From assembly GCA_026702745.1 (NCBI GenBank), contig JAPPBT010000055.1, positions 1 to 51,811 of the forward strand: DNA of 51,811 nucleotides, read 5' to 3'. The DNA comes from Gemmatimonadota bacterium. Its GTDB lineage: Bacteria > JAAXHH01. Position 1 is the first letter of the stretch; each line of letters starts with the position of its first letter. Of this stretch, positions 25,853 through 34,157 are shown piece by piece. Both the position numbers and the translations under genes were made by a program. A model generated the notes under the pieces. It did no database searches. It was given only the letters and a program-made list of their open reading frames with translations, and had not been told where the DNA came from.

Positions 25853-28291
25853 ATGTCACAAAACATCGTTGAAATCGACAGCGCCGAAACCAATGGCGCC
25901 GGGCCGGATCAGGCCGACGCGACGCAGGAGATTGAGCCGTCCATCCTGACCGCCCTTCCGCATTACCTGCCACTGGGTGTTTACCCGTTGATCGTGCTCG
26001 CCGCGTTGTGGGGCGGCTGGTGGCTCCTGCCGCCTATGGTCTTCATGAGCCTTTCCTGGTCCTTCGACCGGGTGTTCGGACGGGACGGGCGCATCATGGA
26101 TCCGTGGAAAACGCCGAAACACCGCCTGATCTGGCACAATCTTCCGGTCTGGTCGTGGGCGTTTCTGTGGCCGCCCACCCTGGTCTTCGGCCTGTGGCAG
26201 ATCCTGGTGGCGGATCCCTTCGTATGGTGGCAGGACGTCGTGCTGGCCATCATACTGACGATGGAAGCCCAGGCCGTGTTCGTCGTCGGTCACGAACTGA
26301 TTCACCGACGCACGACCTGGGAACGCCGGATCGGCGAGTTCCTGCTTTCCTCCGCCTCCTATCCGCAGTATGCCACAGAGCACGTCTACATCCACCACGC
26401 CCTGGTCGGCACACCCTATGACGTGGGGTCCGCGCCGAAGGGGGAGAGTTTCTGGCGGTACATGCCCAAGGAAATCGTCAGCAACCTCGTCAATTCCTGG
26501 GAAGTGGCGCGAGAACGCCTGGCGCGGCGCCGACGGACCATGTGGCATTACAGCAATCCCTTCTGGCGCTACGGCTTCGGCGTCGCGTTCTGGTACGCAC
26601 TGGTTTTCTGGATGGGCGGGATCTGGGCGGTCCCGGTCTTCGCCTTCCTCGGCCTGTCATGCGTGTTTTCGATGAAGATCAGCAACTACTTCCAGCACTA
26701 CGGCCTGCGCCGGGTCCGACTGGAGAATGGCCGGTGGGAGAAGATCATGCCCCGTCATTCCTGGAGCGCCGACTGGAAGTTCAGCAACTGGATGCTCTTC
26801 AATGCGCAGCGCCATGCCGACCACCACGCGGTGGCATCCCGCCAGTACCCCCTGCTGCAGGTCAGTCTCGATGAGTCGCCTGAACTGCCGGGGACCTACT
26901 CCGATATGATGAACATCGTGCTGAAACCCAAAAAGTGGTTTGAGAAGATGGACCCTTTGGTGGACCAGTGGCGCAAGCATTTCTATCCGGAGATCGATGA
27001 CTGGAGCGTCTACGACAGTCCGCTTGCCGCGAAACGGCCCGACGCCTTCGACACGATCGTCGAGATCTTCGGCGCCGCGCCGCGGCTCGCGAAGTGGATC
27101 GAACGGAACCCGGAGCTTTTGGATAACCTGCAGGATCAGGAGTTCCTCGATCTCGACCTGCCCAGGGGGTTCGAGCAGGACGAGGAATTCGAGTCGATCG
27201 CGCGGCGCGGGCTTGCACGGGTCTACTGGACCTACGAAATGGGCGTTCAGGAAATGAAGGACCTGATCGTCGAGTTGCCCGTGGTCGATGCGAAGGAAAC
27301 CGCCGAAATCGTGCGTAACTGGTCGAACGACAAGGCGTTTCAGATCGGCATGCACGTGGTACGCGGCAACCTGCTCCCGGCGGAGGCGAGAACGGCACTG
27401 TCCAATCTCTCCGAAGCATCCGTATCGACGGTGCTTGCTTCCGTGGTCGCCGATTTCGGCGAGCGGTACGGCACCGACAGCGTGGGCGAGGTCGGCGCCT
27501 TCTTCCTGGGCGATCTGGCCAGCCGGGAGGCCTATCCCGGCATCGCGGTCGAAATGCTATTCGTCCATGACGGCGCACAGTCCGGCGCAAATGAACGCCT
27601 GTTCCGGAGTTTCCGAAAGGCCCTGGCCGACCTGGCACAGGACAACCTGTTGTTCTCCCCGGTCTCCTCCGAAGCGGAGGCCATACCCGCGTTGTCGCTC
27701 TCTGAACTGACCGAGCAGGTTCGTGACCCGGCTTCGGGCGCGGTCGCCGTCTTCACCCGGGCCCGCTGCGTCTTCGAGCCGGATGGATCCGTTATCGGAA
27801 GCCGCTTCGAAGATGCGCGGCGCGGGTTCCTGGTTGAATGCAGCGCGAACGAGCCGGCGTACGCCAGGCCGGACGGACAGCAGAAAATCGGCACCGTTCC
27901 GGACGATCAGGCGGTAAACGGCGCGGAGACGAGCGTGTCCGAATACGCGTGCATACCCGGCGGGCTGAACGATATCGAGCATGCTGCGCGCTTCCTGCAG
28001 CTTAAACTTGCCGGTGACTTCCTCGACGATCCGGCGCCGTCCGCAGCGGCAGTGTTCGAAGCCGCCGGTGACGAGTCGCTGGCGCGGGCCGCGAACCTGT
28101 GGCGTGATTTGCAAGGGGTAATGCGGCTTGTCGGAGTGGACGGATTCGACGCGGCGACGGCGGGAACGAAGGTCAAATCACTCGTGGCGAATGCCTGCGA
28201 TCAGGAGGACTTCGATGCGTTGACCTCGGCGGTCGTCGAAACCGCCTCCCGCGCCGCCGCCCGGATCGACACGCTCGCCGCACCCGCATGA
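25853..28291 (+). CDS. AlkB-type membrane hydroxylase fused to a degenerate GlnE-like nucleotidyltransferase domain
   Basis: The 812-residue protein has a perfect AAGGAGG before its ATG. Residues about 30-330 are an alkane-monooxygenase-type di-iron membrane protein: HELIH (His147), EHVYIHH (His177, 181, 182), NYFQHYGL (His282) and QRHADHH (His321, 324, 325), the AlkB arrangement. Residues about 390-812 resemble glutamine synthetase adenylyltransferase: a WIERNPELLDNL segment, ARRGLARVYWTYEMG, then GDLASREAYPGIAVEMLFVHD aligning residue for residue with the GlnE G-K-L-G-G-R-E active-site strand. The two catalytic Asp of DxD are Ala565 and Glu567, so transferase activity is probably lost. Overlaps the next gene by 4 bases. 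Likely hydroxylates the peptide or a lipid; unproven. Confidence 0.8.
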   Translation: MSQNIVEIDSAETNGAGPDQADATQEIEPSILTALPHYLPLGVYPLIVLAALWGGWWLLPPMVFMSLSWSFDRVFGRDGRIMDPWKTPKHRLIWHNLPVWSWAFLWPPTLVFGLWQILVADPFVWWQDVVLAIILTMEAQAVFVVGHELIHRRTTWERRIGEFLLSSASYPQYATEHVYIHHALVGTPYDVGSAPKGESFWRYMPKEIVSNLVNSWEVARERLARRRRTMWHYSNPFWRYGFGVAFWYALVFWMGGIWAVPVFAFLGLSCVFSMKISNYFQHYGLRRVRLENGRWEKIMPRHSWSADWKFSNWMLFNAQRHADHHAVASRQYPLLQVSLDESPELPGTYSDMMNIVLKPKKWFEKMDPLVDQWRKHFYPEIDDWSVYDSPLAAKRPDAFDTIVEIFGAAPRLAKWIERNPELLDNLQDQEFLDLDLPRGFEQDEEFESIARRGLARVYWTYEMGVQEMKDLIVELPVVDAKETAEIVRNWSNDKAFQIGMHVVRGNLLPAEARTALSNLSEASVSTVLASVVADFGERYGTDSVGEVGAFFLGDLASREAYPGIAVEMLFVHDGAQSGANERLFRSFRKALADLAQDNLLFSPVSSEAEAIPALSLSELTEQVRDPASGAVAVFTRARCVFEPDGSVIGSRFEDARRGFLVECSANEPAYARPDGQQKIGTVPDDQAVNGAETSVSEYACIPGGLNDIEHAARFLQLKLAGDFLDDPAPSAAAVFEAAGDESLARAANLWRDLQGVMRLVGVDGFDAATAGTKVKSLVANACDQEDFDALTSAVVETASRAAARIDTLAAPA

Positions 28292-30765
28292 AAACGCCTG
28301 CCGAGCAAACGCGGAAACCCGGGACGCGGGGGCCAACGAGCATCAACGCCCGCCAGGGGAAATCGACGAGCAAGAATGCCCGCCAGGGGAAACTCTCGAG
28401 AACGACCCCTGAGGACCAGGGCCTTGTCGAACTTCCCGTGCTAACCCCGCACTTGCGGTCCCACGTCATCGGAGAGAAGCAGACGCTGCTGGTTTCCGAA
28501 TCCTTCGATACCTTGCTGCACGGCGGTCTGCTCTGCGATCTGCTGCCGCTCCTCGACGGCCGGCGTCCGCTGGACCACATCGTCGCCGATCTCGAGGGCC
28601 GCCATGCCGCGGCCGATGTGCGCGGGGCGATCGTTTCGCTCTCCGACCGGGGCTATGTCATCTCAGCCGAACATAGCATGGACCGGTCCCGGGCGGCATA
28701 CTGGACGTCCCTGGGCGCATCGCCCCGATGGGTCGAACAACGACTGGCGGAATCGCGTGTCGTGGTCGAAGGCGACGACGGAAGGCTTTCCCGGCATCTG
28801 GAAACGAGCGGAGCCTGCGCGGTGGCCGACGTGGTGGCCGACGTAGAGGCCGACGACGCCCGGCTCAAGGTTATCGTGTGCGACGATTATCTCGACGCGC
28901 GGTTTGAAGCGGTGAACCAGCGCCGACTCCAAGCGGGAGCGCCGTGGATGCTGGTGCGGCCGCGCGGCATGGAAGTGCTGTTCGGACCCGTCTTTCGCGC
29001 GGACCGGCAGGGCCCCTGCTGGGATTGCCTGGCTCACCGATTGCGCGGCCACAAGGAGGCTCACCAGTTCCTTCGGCACGTCGCCGGCGAGGAAGCCGCC
29101 TTCAAACCGTTCGCCGTCGACCCCGTCGTGCTCGAGGCGGTGTATGGACTGGTTTCGGCTGAAATCGTCAAGTGGCTGGTGCTGGATGAAGGAGCCCCGA
29201 TCGATGGACAGGCGATCTCGATGCATGTCGGCACATTCGCAAGCACGAAGCATGCGGTCCTGCGACGGCCACAGTGTCCGTCCTGCGGCGACGAAGCGCT
29301 GTATCGGCCCGACCGGGCGCCGGTACCGGTTCGTCTGAAGGAAAGCCCCAAAATCCATCGGAACAGCGGCGGGGCGCGGTCCGTGACGCCCGAAGCCACC
29401 CTGGCGAGATACCGCCACCTGGTAAGCCCGGTGAGCGGTGTCATATCCTGGCTGGCGCGCACGACCGATGAAAACGACGACTGGCTGCACGTCTACTGGG
29501 CCGGAAGCAATCCCGGCATGAGAAGCCGGAGCCTGAGTTCGCTCAGGCGCAGCCTGCGCAGCAAGAGCGCCGGCAAGGGCAGTACGCGGGAACAGTCCGA
29601 GGCCAGTGCCCTCTGCGAGGCGATCGAACGTCATTCAGGCGCCTTTAGCGGCGACGAAATCCGTACCCGCGGACGATTCACCGATTTCACCGCGGAAGAC
29701 GGGGCGATCCACCCCAACGCCGTACAGTTGTTCAGCGACGATCAGCTCGACAACGCGGAGGGCATCAACGCGGCAGGCCACCCCTACAACATCGTCCCGC
29801 CGCGTTTCGATCCCACCGCCGGAATAGACTGGACCCCCGTGTGGTCGTTCACGCAAGGCCGGCATCGATACCTGCCGACGTCGATGCTCTACAGCATGGC
29901 GCCCGAACAGCGCGGCCCCGCCGACCTGATTGCCGATTCCAACGGCTGCGCCGCGGGGAACACCCTGGAGGAGGCCATCCTGCAGGGTTTCTATGAACTG
30001 GTCGAGCGCGATGCGTTCGCCATCTGGTGGTATAACCGGCTGAGCGTCCCCGGCGTGGATCTCGCCAGCTTTGACGATGAATTCCTCGCATCGGCTACGG
30101 ACTATTACGGACGATGGGAGCGGGAGGTGTGGATGCTCGACGTGACGTCCGATACGGGTGTTCCGTCCTTCGTCGCGCTTTCCCGCAGGCCGGACGCGGA
30201 AACCGAGGATATCATATACGGCGCGGGCGCTCATTCCGACCCGCGACTCGCGGCCCTGCGCGCCCTGTGCGAGTTGAACCAGTGCCTGACGTGGCTGCCC
30301 CGGTCCGACGTACGCGAAGGAGGCGGTCCTTCGAGTCGAACTCGGCTGGCCGGGCAGCCCGGGCAGTCTGGCCGGTCCGATCGGCCCAACCGGTCCATGA
30401 TCGACGATCCCATGGCACTCAACTGGTGGAAGACGGCTCGTATCGCCGATTGCGCCTGGCTGGTACCGTCGACGGACGCGCCGCTCAGGCAGGCCGGGCA
30501 GTTTCCGGAGATCGAAAGAACGGACACGCGAGAGGACGTGGAATACTGCCGAGCGCAGGTCGAGGCCCAGGGCATGGAGTTCCTCGTGCTGGACCAGACC
30601 CGGCCGGACATCGGCATGCCGGTGGCGCGGGTCATCGTACCGGGCATGCGCCATTTCTGGGCAAGATTCGCCCCCGGGCGCCTGTACGACGTACCGGTCG
30701 ACAAGGGCTTTCGCAATCAACCCCTGACCGAAGCCGAATTGAATCCCTCACCGGTCATCGCGTAA
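28288..30765 (+). CDS. Fused cyclodehydratase (leader-binding E1-like) and YcaO protein for azoline formation
   Basis: The 825-residue protein is a TOMM-type cyclodehydratase. After a basic N-terminal tail with a duplicated NARQGK (residues about 23-40), residues about 50-360 form the leader-recognition/E1-like part: LTPHLRSHVIG, LLPLLDGRRPLDHIV, and a zinc site of CWDC (about 243-246) and CPSC (about 330-333). Residues about 375-825 are YcaO: SAGKGSTREQSEASALCEAIERH (about 428), NGCAAGNTLEEAILQGFYELVERDAFA (about 551) and a C-terminal Pro-x-Pro tail NPSPVIA. It would use ATP to convert Cys of the precursor to thiazolines. A Gly/Arg/Pro-rich insertion at about 680-705 is unusual. No separate azoline dehydrogenase is visible in the cluster. 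Confidence 0.92.
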   Translation: MKTPAEQTRKPGTRGPTSINARQGKSTSKNARQGKLSRTTPEDQGLVELPVLTPHLRSHVIGEKQTLLVSESFDTLLHGGLLCDLLPLLDGRRPLDHIVADLEGRHAAADVRGAIVSLSDRGYVISAEHSMDRSRAAYWTSLGASPRWVEQRLAESRVVVEGDDGRLSRHLETSGACAVADVVADVEADDARLKVIVCDDYLDARFEAVNQRRLQAGAPWMLVRPRGMEVLFGPVFRADRQGPCWDCLAHRLRGHKEAHQFLRHVAGEEAAFKPFAVDPVVLEAVYGLVSAEIVKWLVLDEGAPIDGQAISMHVGTFASTKHAVLRRPQCPSCGDEALYRPDRAPVPVRLKESPKIHRNSGGARSVTPEATLARYRHLVSPVSGVISWLARTTDENDDWLHVYWAGSNPGMRSRSLSSLRRSLRSKSAGKGSTREQSEASALCEAIERHSGAFSGDEIRTRGRFTDFTAEDGAIHPNAVQLFSDDQLDNAEGINAAGHPYNIVPPRFDPTAGIDWTPVWSFTQGRHRYLPTSMLYSMAPEQRGPADLIADSNGCAAGNTLEEAILQGFYELVERDAFAIWWYNRLSVPGVDLASFDDEFLASATDYYGRWEREVWMLDVTSDTGVPSFVALSRRPDAETEDIIYGAGAHSDPRLAALRALCELNQCLTWLPRSDVREGGGPSSRTRLAGQPGQSGRSDRPNRSMIDDPMALNWWKTARIADCAWLVPSTDAPLRQAGQFPEIERTDTREDVEYCRAQVEAQGMEFLVLDQTRPDIGMPVARVIVPGMRHFWARFAPGRLYDVPVDKGFRNQPLTEAELNPSPVIA

Positions 30766-30774
30766 GGAGTAAAG

Positions 30775-31893
30775 GTGAATATCGACGATGCCGTCCTGCA
30801 CACCCAGGATCGACTCGCCAACGAGGGCGAAACGATGGCCGAATTGCTGGCGCAGTTGCGAAATGGGATTTCTCCGGATCTGATCGGAGCGCGGGAATGG
30901 GACCTCATACTGAAACGCGCGGGGCAACTGCCCATTGCGATGGGCGCGCAACCCTTCGGCTTTGAACTTCCGCTGCACGATAGCCGACCCGTGGCGGACT
31001 TTGGCGTCTCGCTGGCTAGCGGGAACCGTTCGGGCGACTTTTTTGAAGCGCAGGCGCGGACCGACGGGACGGATGAGACGGCTGGAGCGGTAATGCGGCT
31101 GTTCGGGGAAATAGAAGCCCGGCACTCGTCGCTGAGAGAGATCGTGGGGCGTAAGTTGATGCTGGAGTATGATGTAGGCTCGGATCCCAGTGAAAGAAAG
31201 TCGCTGCCGGGCCTGTTTCTGCGGCCCAACGAACGCACGCTGTTCGGCGGCGCCGGGCTGCAGCATGACGTCGGCATCGTGGTAGACGCCCTAGTCTCCT
31301 GCGTCGGCTGGGAGAAGATAGCCGCTGAGCGGGAAAACGCGGAACGGGTTTACCTGGCGCAGCCGGAAAACACGCGTCTGGATTCCTTCGGTGTATTCCC
31401 GTCCCGGAAGCGTACGGTCCGCCTGGCGATCATGGGATTCAGCGCGGAGGACGGAATCGCCACTTATCTCAAAAACACCGGATGGCCGGGGCAGGTTTCC
31501 GCGGTCGAATCCGTGCTCACGCGCTTGAGGGAGAGGGCGGACATCGTGAGCGCTGGCTTAAACGTAGACGTACGGGCAGACGGGCTGGGGCCCACACTCG
31601 GGCTGACGCCCATCGTCAAGCAAAGATACACGCAGGATTCCCGTTACTGGATCGACGGCATGACCGACTGGGATCCCATACTGGATGCGTTGGGCTATGA
31701 GGACTATGTCGTTCAGGAGAAGCTTGCGGCCCTTGCGGACTGGACTTCCAAACCCACGACACTGTTTGGCAAGACCGGGCCTTTTCTCATGTTGCGGGGC
31801 ATTCATCACATCAAGCTGGTCATCACAGGAGACAGGCTGGAGCAGGCCAAGGCCTATCTGTACATGGTGCTCTCCGGCGCGCACGCGAACTGA
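30775..31893 (+). CDS. Conserved-looking protein of unknown function in the RiPP cluster
   Basis: The 372-residue soluble protein starts at GTG, 6 bases after AAGGAG and 9 bases after the YcaO stop, so it is the last gene of the operon. I recognise no catalytic motif. Visible landmarks are GREYD-like GRKLMLEYDVG (about 124-134), LPGLFLRPNERTLFGGAG, RTVRLAIMGFSAEDG, a DGLGPTLGLTP strand and a C-terminal W-x-P-I-L-D-A-L...LRGIHHIKLVI segment. The last part resembles a pattern I associate with uncharacterised proteins next to NHLP/TOMM genes; that is a weak recollection. It lacks flavin-nitroreductase signatures, so it is not an obvious azoline oxidase. It could be an accessory or tailoring protein. 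Confidence 0.7.
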   Translation: MNIDDAVLHTQDRLANEGETMAELLAQLRNGISPDLIGAREWDLILKRAGQLPIAMGAQPFGFELPLHDSRPVADFGVSLASGNRSGDFFEAQARTDGTDETAGAVMRLFGEIEARHSSLREIVGRKLMLEYDVGSDPSERKSLPGLFLRPNERTLFGGAGLQHDVGIVVDALVSCVGWEKIAAERENAERVYLAQPENTRLDSFGVFPSRKRTVRLAIMGFSAEDGIATYLKNTGWPGQVSAVESVLTRLRERADIVSAGLNVDVRADGLGPTLGLTPIVKQRYTQDSRYWIDGMTDWDPILDALGYEDYVVQEKLAALADWTSKPTTLFGKTGPFLMLRGIHHIKLVITGDRLEQAKAYLYMVLSGAHAN

Positions 31894-31938
31894 GCGCCAT
31901 ACTCGCGAACCGAACGCCGCGCACGCGAATCGAGTACC
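31879..31938. repeat. Three degenerate 20-bp tandem units across a stop codon
   Basis: Units start at 31879, 31899 and 31919 and share the core CGCGAAYYGA. The first contains the last codons and TGA stop of the preceding gene. Confidence 0.7.
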
Positions 31939-31956
31939 ACGTCTGTAAATCAAAGC

Positions 31957-31998
31957 AAAAGTCCTCCTCGACCAGTGCGATCGGGGAGGACTTTTTTT
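31957..31998. terminator. Bidirectional intrinsic terminator
   Basis: AAAAGTCCTCCTCGA pairs with TCGGGGAGGACTTTT around a 9-base loop (one G-T wobble) and is followed by seven Ts on the plus strand; the A-rich 5' side gives a weaker T-run for the minus strand. It separates the plus-strand operon from the convergent precursor gene. Confidence 0.88.
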
Positions 31999-32065
31999 GA
32001 TCTACTTGATCACGCGACTGCCAGGCATCCGCATGATTGACGATTTGCAGACTGTTGATTTCGAT

Positions 32066-32317
32066 TTACCAGCAGCAGCAGAGTCCGGCCGAGACGGCTT
32101 CGAGTTGCTCCTCGGTGATATTCGCATCCGGGGGCAGTGCGATATGTACCGTCTGCATATTGCTTTCGTGGACCTGGATCGACATGGATTCCGGCATCGT
32201 AATGTCCAGTTCCTCACAGATGGTCGACTTCGGGTCCGCGATCAGCTTTTGCCTGAAATCTGCGTCCAGGGAGGACTTCTCAACGATCTGCTTTAACATT
32301 TCATCGCCACTTCTCAT
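32066..32317 (-). CDS. NHLP-family RiPP precursor peptide with a five-residue LCCCW core
   Basis: This is an 83-residue peptide. Residues 1-78 are a nitrile-hydratase-type leader: DADFRQKLIADPKSTICEEL, then MSIQVHESNMQTVHIALPP, then EEQLEAVSAG. The Ser-Ala-Gly end is where C39 peptidases cut, leaving Leu79-Cys80-Cys81-Cys82-Trp83 and the stop. Three adjacent Cys are ideal YcaO substrates; the terminal Trp may be the target of the halogenase or hydroxylase. The ATG has AAAGGAG (32325-32331 region) 7 bases away. It is convergent to the modifying genes, with its own promoter and a shared terminator, so it can be made in excess. Cys34 in the leader is the only other Cys. The cut site could be one residue different. 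Confidence 0.93.
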   Translation of the reverse strand: MRSGDEMLKQIVEKSSLDADFRQKLIADPKSTICEELDITMPESMSIQVHESNMQTVHIALPPDANITEEQLEAVSAGLCCCW

Positions 32318-32370
32318 GATTTTACTCCTTTCGAAGATTGACTTCCGACTAGGTTCCTAACGTAGCGATT

Positions 32371-32399
32371 AATATATGTTATTTAGTTACAAAAGTCAA
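32371..32399 (-). promoter_or_regulatory. Near-consensus sigma70 promoter of the precursor gene
   Basis: On the minus strand TTGACT (32399-32394), a 17-base spacer and TATATT (32376-32371) match the consensus in 5 of 6 positions each. The start site would be near 32364, giving a leader of about 47 bases. The -35 box begins 2 bases beyond the stop codon of the symporter gene. The whole 32318-32400 interval is markedly AT-rich against its GC-rich surroundings. Confidence 0.85.
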
Positions 32400-32400
32400 G

Positions 32401-33897
32401 TTATTTCGGTGAATTGAACGAATGGCGATACCCGGCGCAAGGGGCGGGAAACCGCCCGGCCCAACTCACCGCCACCCCCACGATCACGTTCAGCGCCAGA
32501 CCGAGCACGCCGGCGTGCCAGCCCCAGACCTTGCCCATGCCCGCGAGGGTCAAACCGGCCGCGAGCGCCGTGCCCGCGGCCATGCCCGCGGCCGCGCCCG
32601 ACGCGCTGAATCGCCGCCACAGCACCCCCAGCACAAACAGGGGGGCGGTCTGGATCAGCACCTCCATCTTAAGCTCAATGAGTCCCCACAGGGTGAGATC
32701 CGGCGTCAGCGCGATGAGGACCAGGATAGCCATGATGATCCAGGACAGGCGCTTCCCCCACGCGGTAAGGCGCGCTTCCGGAAGCGACCCCATCCGGAAT
32801 CGGCCCAGTACGTCCTTGACGAGCAGGGAAGAGAGACTGAGCAGGACGGAGTCGGCCGTCGACATGATGGCCGCGACGATGCCGGTGAGGACGAGCACGG
32901 TCATGACGTAGAGCCAGAGCGATTCGGCGGCCCAGACCCGGAGCAGGCGGGGCATGACCTGGTCGGTTTCGACGCCCTCGAGGCCCGACAGCTGCGGGAT
33001 GGCGAGGATCCCGACGAGCACGACCGCCGAGATGGTGACCAGGGGCATGAAGGCCATGAAGGTGAACGACCGCTTCAGGCTGCGGGTGCTCCGGGCGGCG
33101 AAGATGCGCTGAATGGCCTGGGGATAGACGGCGGCGGCGAAGCCCACCAGCAGTATGGTACTGATCCAGGTACGGATCGTCTCTCCCCCGGGAAGCGCGG
33201 CTTTCGAAGGCTGATGGGCGATGATCCACGCCGTCGCTTCGCCAAGTCGGTCGCTCCCCGCGACCACGGCGGCCAGCATGCCCAGCAGCCCTACGAAGAG
33301 GAGCATGCCCTGGATGCAGTCGGTCCACGCCACGGCCTGCATGCCGCCTAGGGTCTCGTAGAACAGGATAATGACCGCGAGGATCACGACGCCCGCCCAG
33401 AACGGAATGGCGCCACCGGAGAGACCGGATACGATATGCCCCACCGCCAGGAGCTGCGCGAGCAGGTAGTTGGCGATGGCGACCACGAACAGCACGCCGG
33501 CGAAGAGGGTCAGTCCGGATCGTCCGTCCGCACCGAATCGATGGGTGATCCAGTCGCCCGGCGTCACGAAGTGGCCCTGCCGCGACGCGCGGTAGAGTGG
33601 CGGCGCGAAGAGCAGGTAGGCCACTACGATCGCCATCATGAACCCGACGCTCATGACCCAGGCGTATCCCAGCCGGTAGGCCTCGCCGGGATAACCGATG
33701 AGCGTGTTGCCGCTGTACTGGGTCGCGTAGAGCGTGAAGAAAAGGACCAGGGCGCCCAGGTTCTTGCCCGCCAGGTAGAAGGAGGACATGGAATCGTCCC
33801 GGCGGCGGGCCCGGGCTACGTATCCCAGGACGATCATGAAGACGAGGTAGGCGGCGAGGAAGGCGAAGGCGCCGGGGCCGTAAGGCTGATCTGCCAT
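32401..33897 (-). CDS. Sodium:solute symporter (SSS) family transporter
   Basis: The 498-residue protein has about 13 hydrophobic spans. SSS features are the YLAGKNLGALVLFFTLYATQ stretch with SGNTLIGYPG (first unwound helix), DWITHRFG, TDCIQGMLLF and STADSVLLSLSSLLVKD, which matches the Na-site region in helix 8. It is 3 bases downstream of a small membrane protein gene that usually accompanies such symporters. Substrate unknown; the surrounding sugar-acid-like catabolic genes suggest an organic acid or sugar. Confidence 0.93.
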   Translation of the reverse strand: MADQPYGPGAFAFLAAYLVFMIVLGYVARARRRDDSMSSFYLAGKNLGALVLFFTLYATQYSGNTLIGYPGEAYRLGYAWVMSVGFMMAIVVAYLLFAPPLYRASRQGHFVTPGDWITHRFGADGRSGLTLFAGVLFVVAIANYLLAQLLAVGHIVSGLSGGAIPFWAGVVILAVIILFYETLGGMQAVAWTDCIQGMLLFVGLLGMLAAVVAGSDRLGEATAWIIAHQPSKAALPGGETIRTWISTILLVGFAAAVYPQAIQRIFAARSTRSLKRSFTFMAFMPLVTISAVVLVGILAIPQLSGLEGVETDQVMPRLLRVWAAESLWLYVMTVLVLTGIVAAIMSTADSVLLSLSSLLVKDVLGRFRMGSLPEARLTAWGKRLSWIIMAILVLIALTPDLTLWGLIELKMEVLIQTAPLFVLGVLWRRFSASGAAAGMAAGTALAAGLTLAGMGKVWGWHAGVLGLALNVIVGVAVSWAGRFPAPCAGYRHSFNSPK

Positions 33898-33900
33898 GGG

Positions 33901-34119
33901 TTATCCTTCCTCCTGCCAGTACCGGTGTATCACGAACGCGGTAAAGCACGCGATGGCCAGGCAGGCGGCCAGACAGATCACGACCCAGTACGGCACGCCG
34001 AGCCAGACGGGTACCGGTTCGATCTCCGGGAGGTACCACGGTATGGAAAGGGCGAAGAGGGCCGCGTAGACGGCCCAGATCCATCGGGGAAAATGATGGC
34101 CGGAAGGGAGAAGATTCAT
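33901..34119 (-). CDS. Small DUF3311-like membrane partner of the symporter
   Basis: This 72-residue protein has two membrane spans (about 12-30 and 38-62), joined by PEIEPVPVWLGVPYW. Size, the Pro-rich loop and position directly before an SSS gene match DUF3311-type companions. The ATG at 34119 is preferred; the frame stays open to 34287 but the extra sequence is Arg/Gly-rich and antisense to the NHL gene. Its role is presumed assembly or function of the symporter. Confidence 0.72.
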   Translation of the reverse strand: MNLLPSGHHFPRWIWAVYAALFALSIPWYLPEIEPVPVWLGVPYWVVICLAACLAIACFTAFVIHRYWQEEG

Positions 34120-34157
34120 AGCAGTATGCGGAGATGCACTCAGGGGAATACGGTCCG

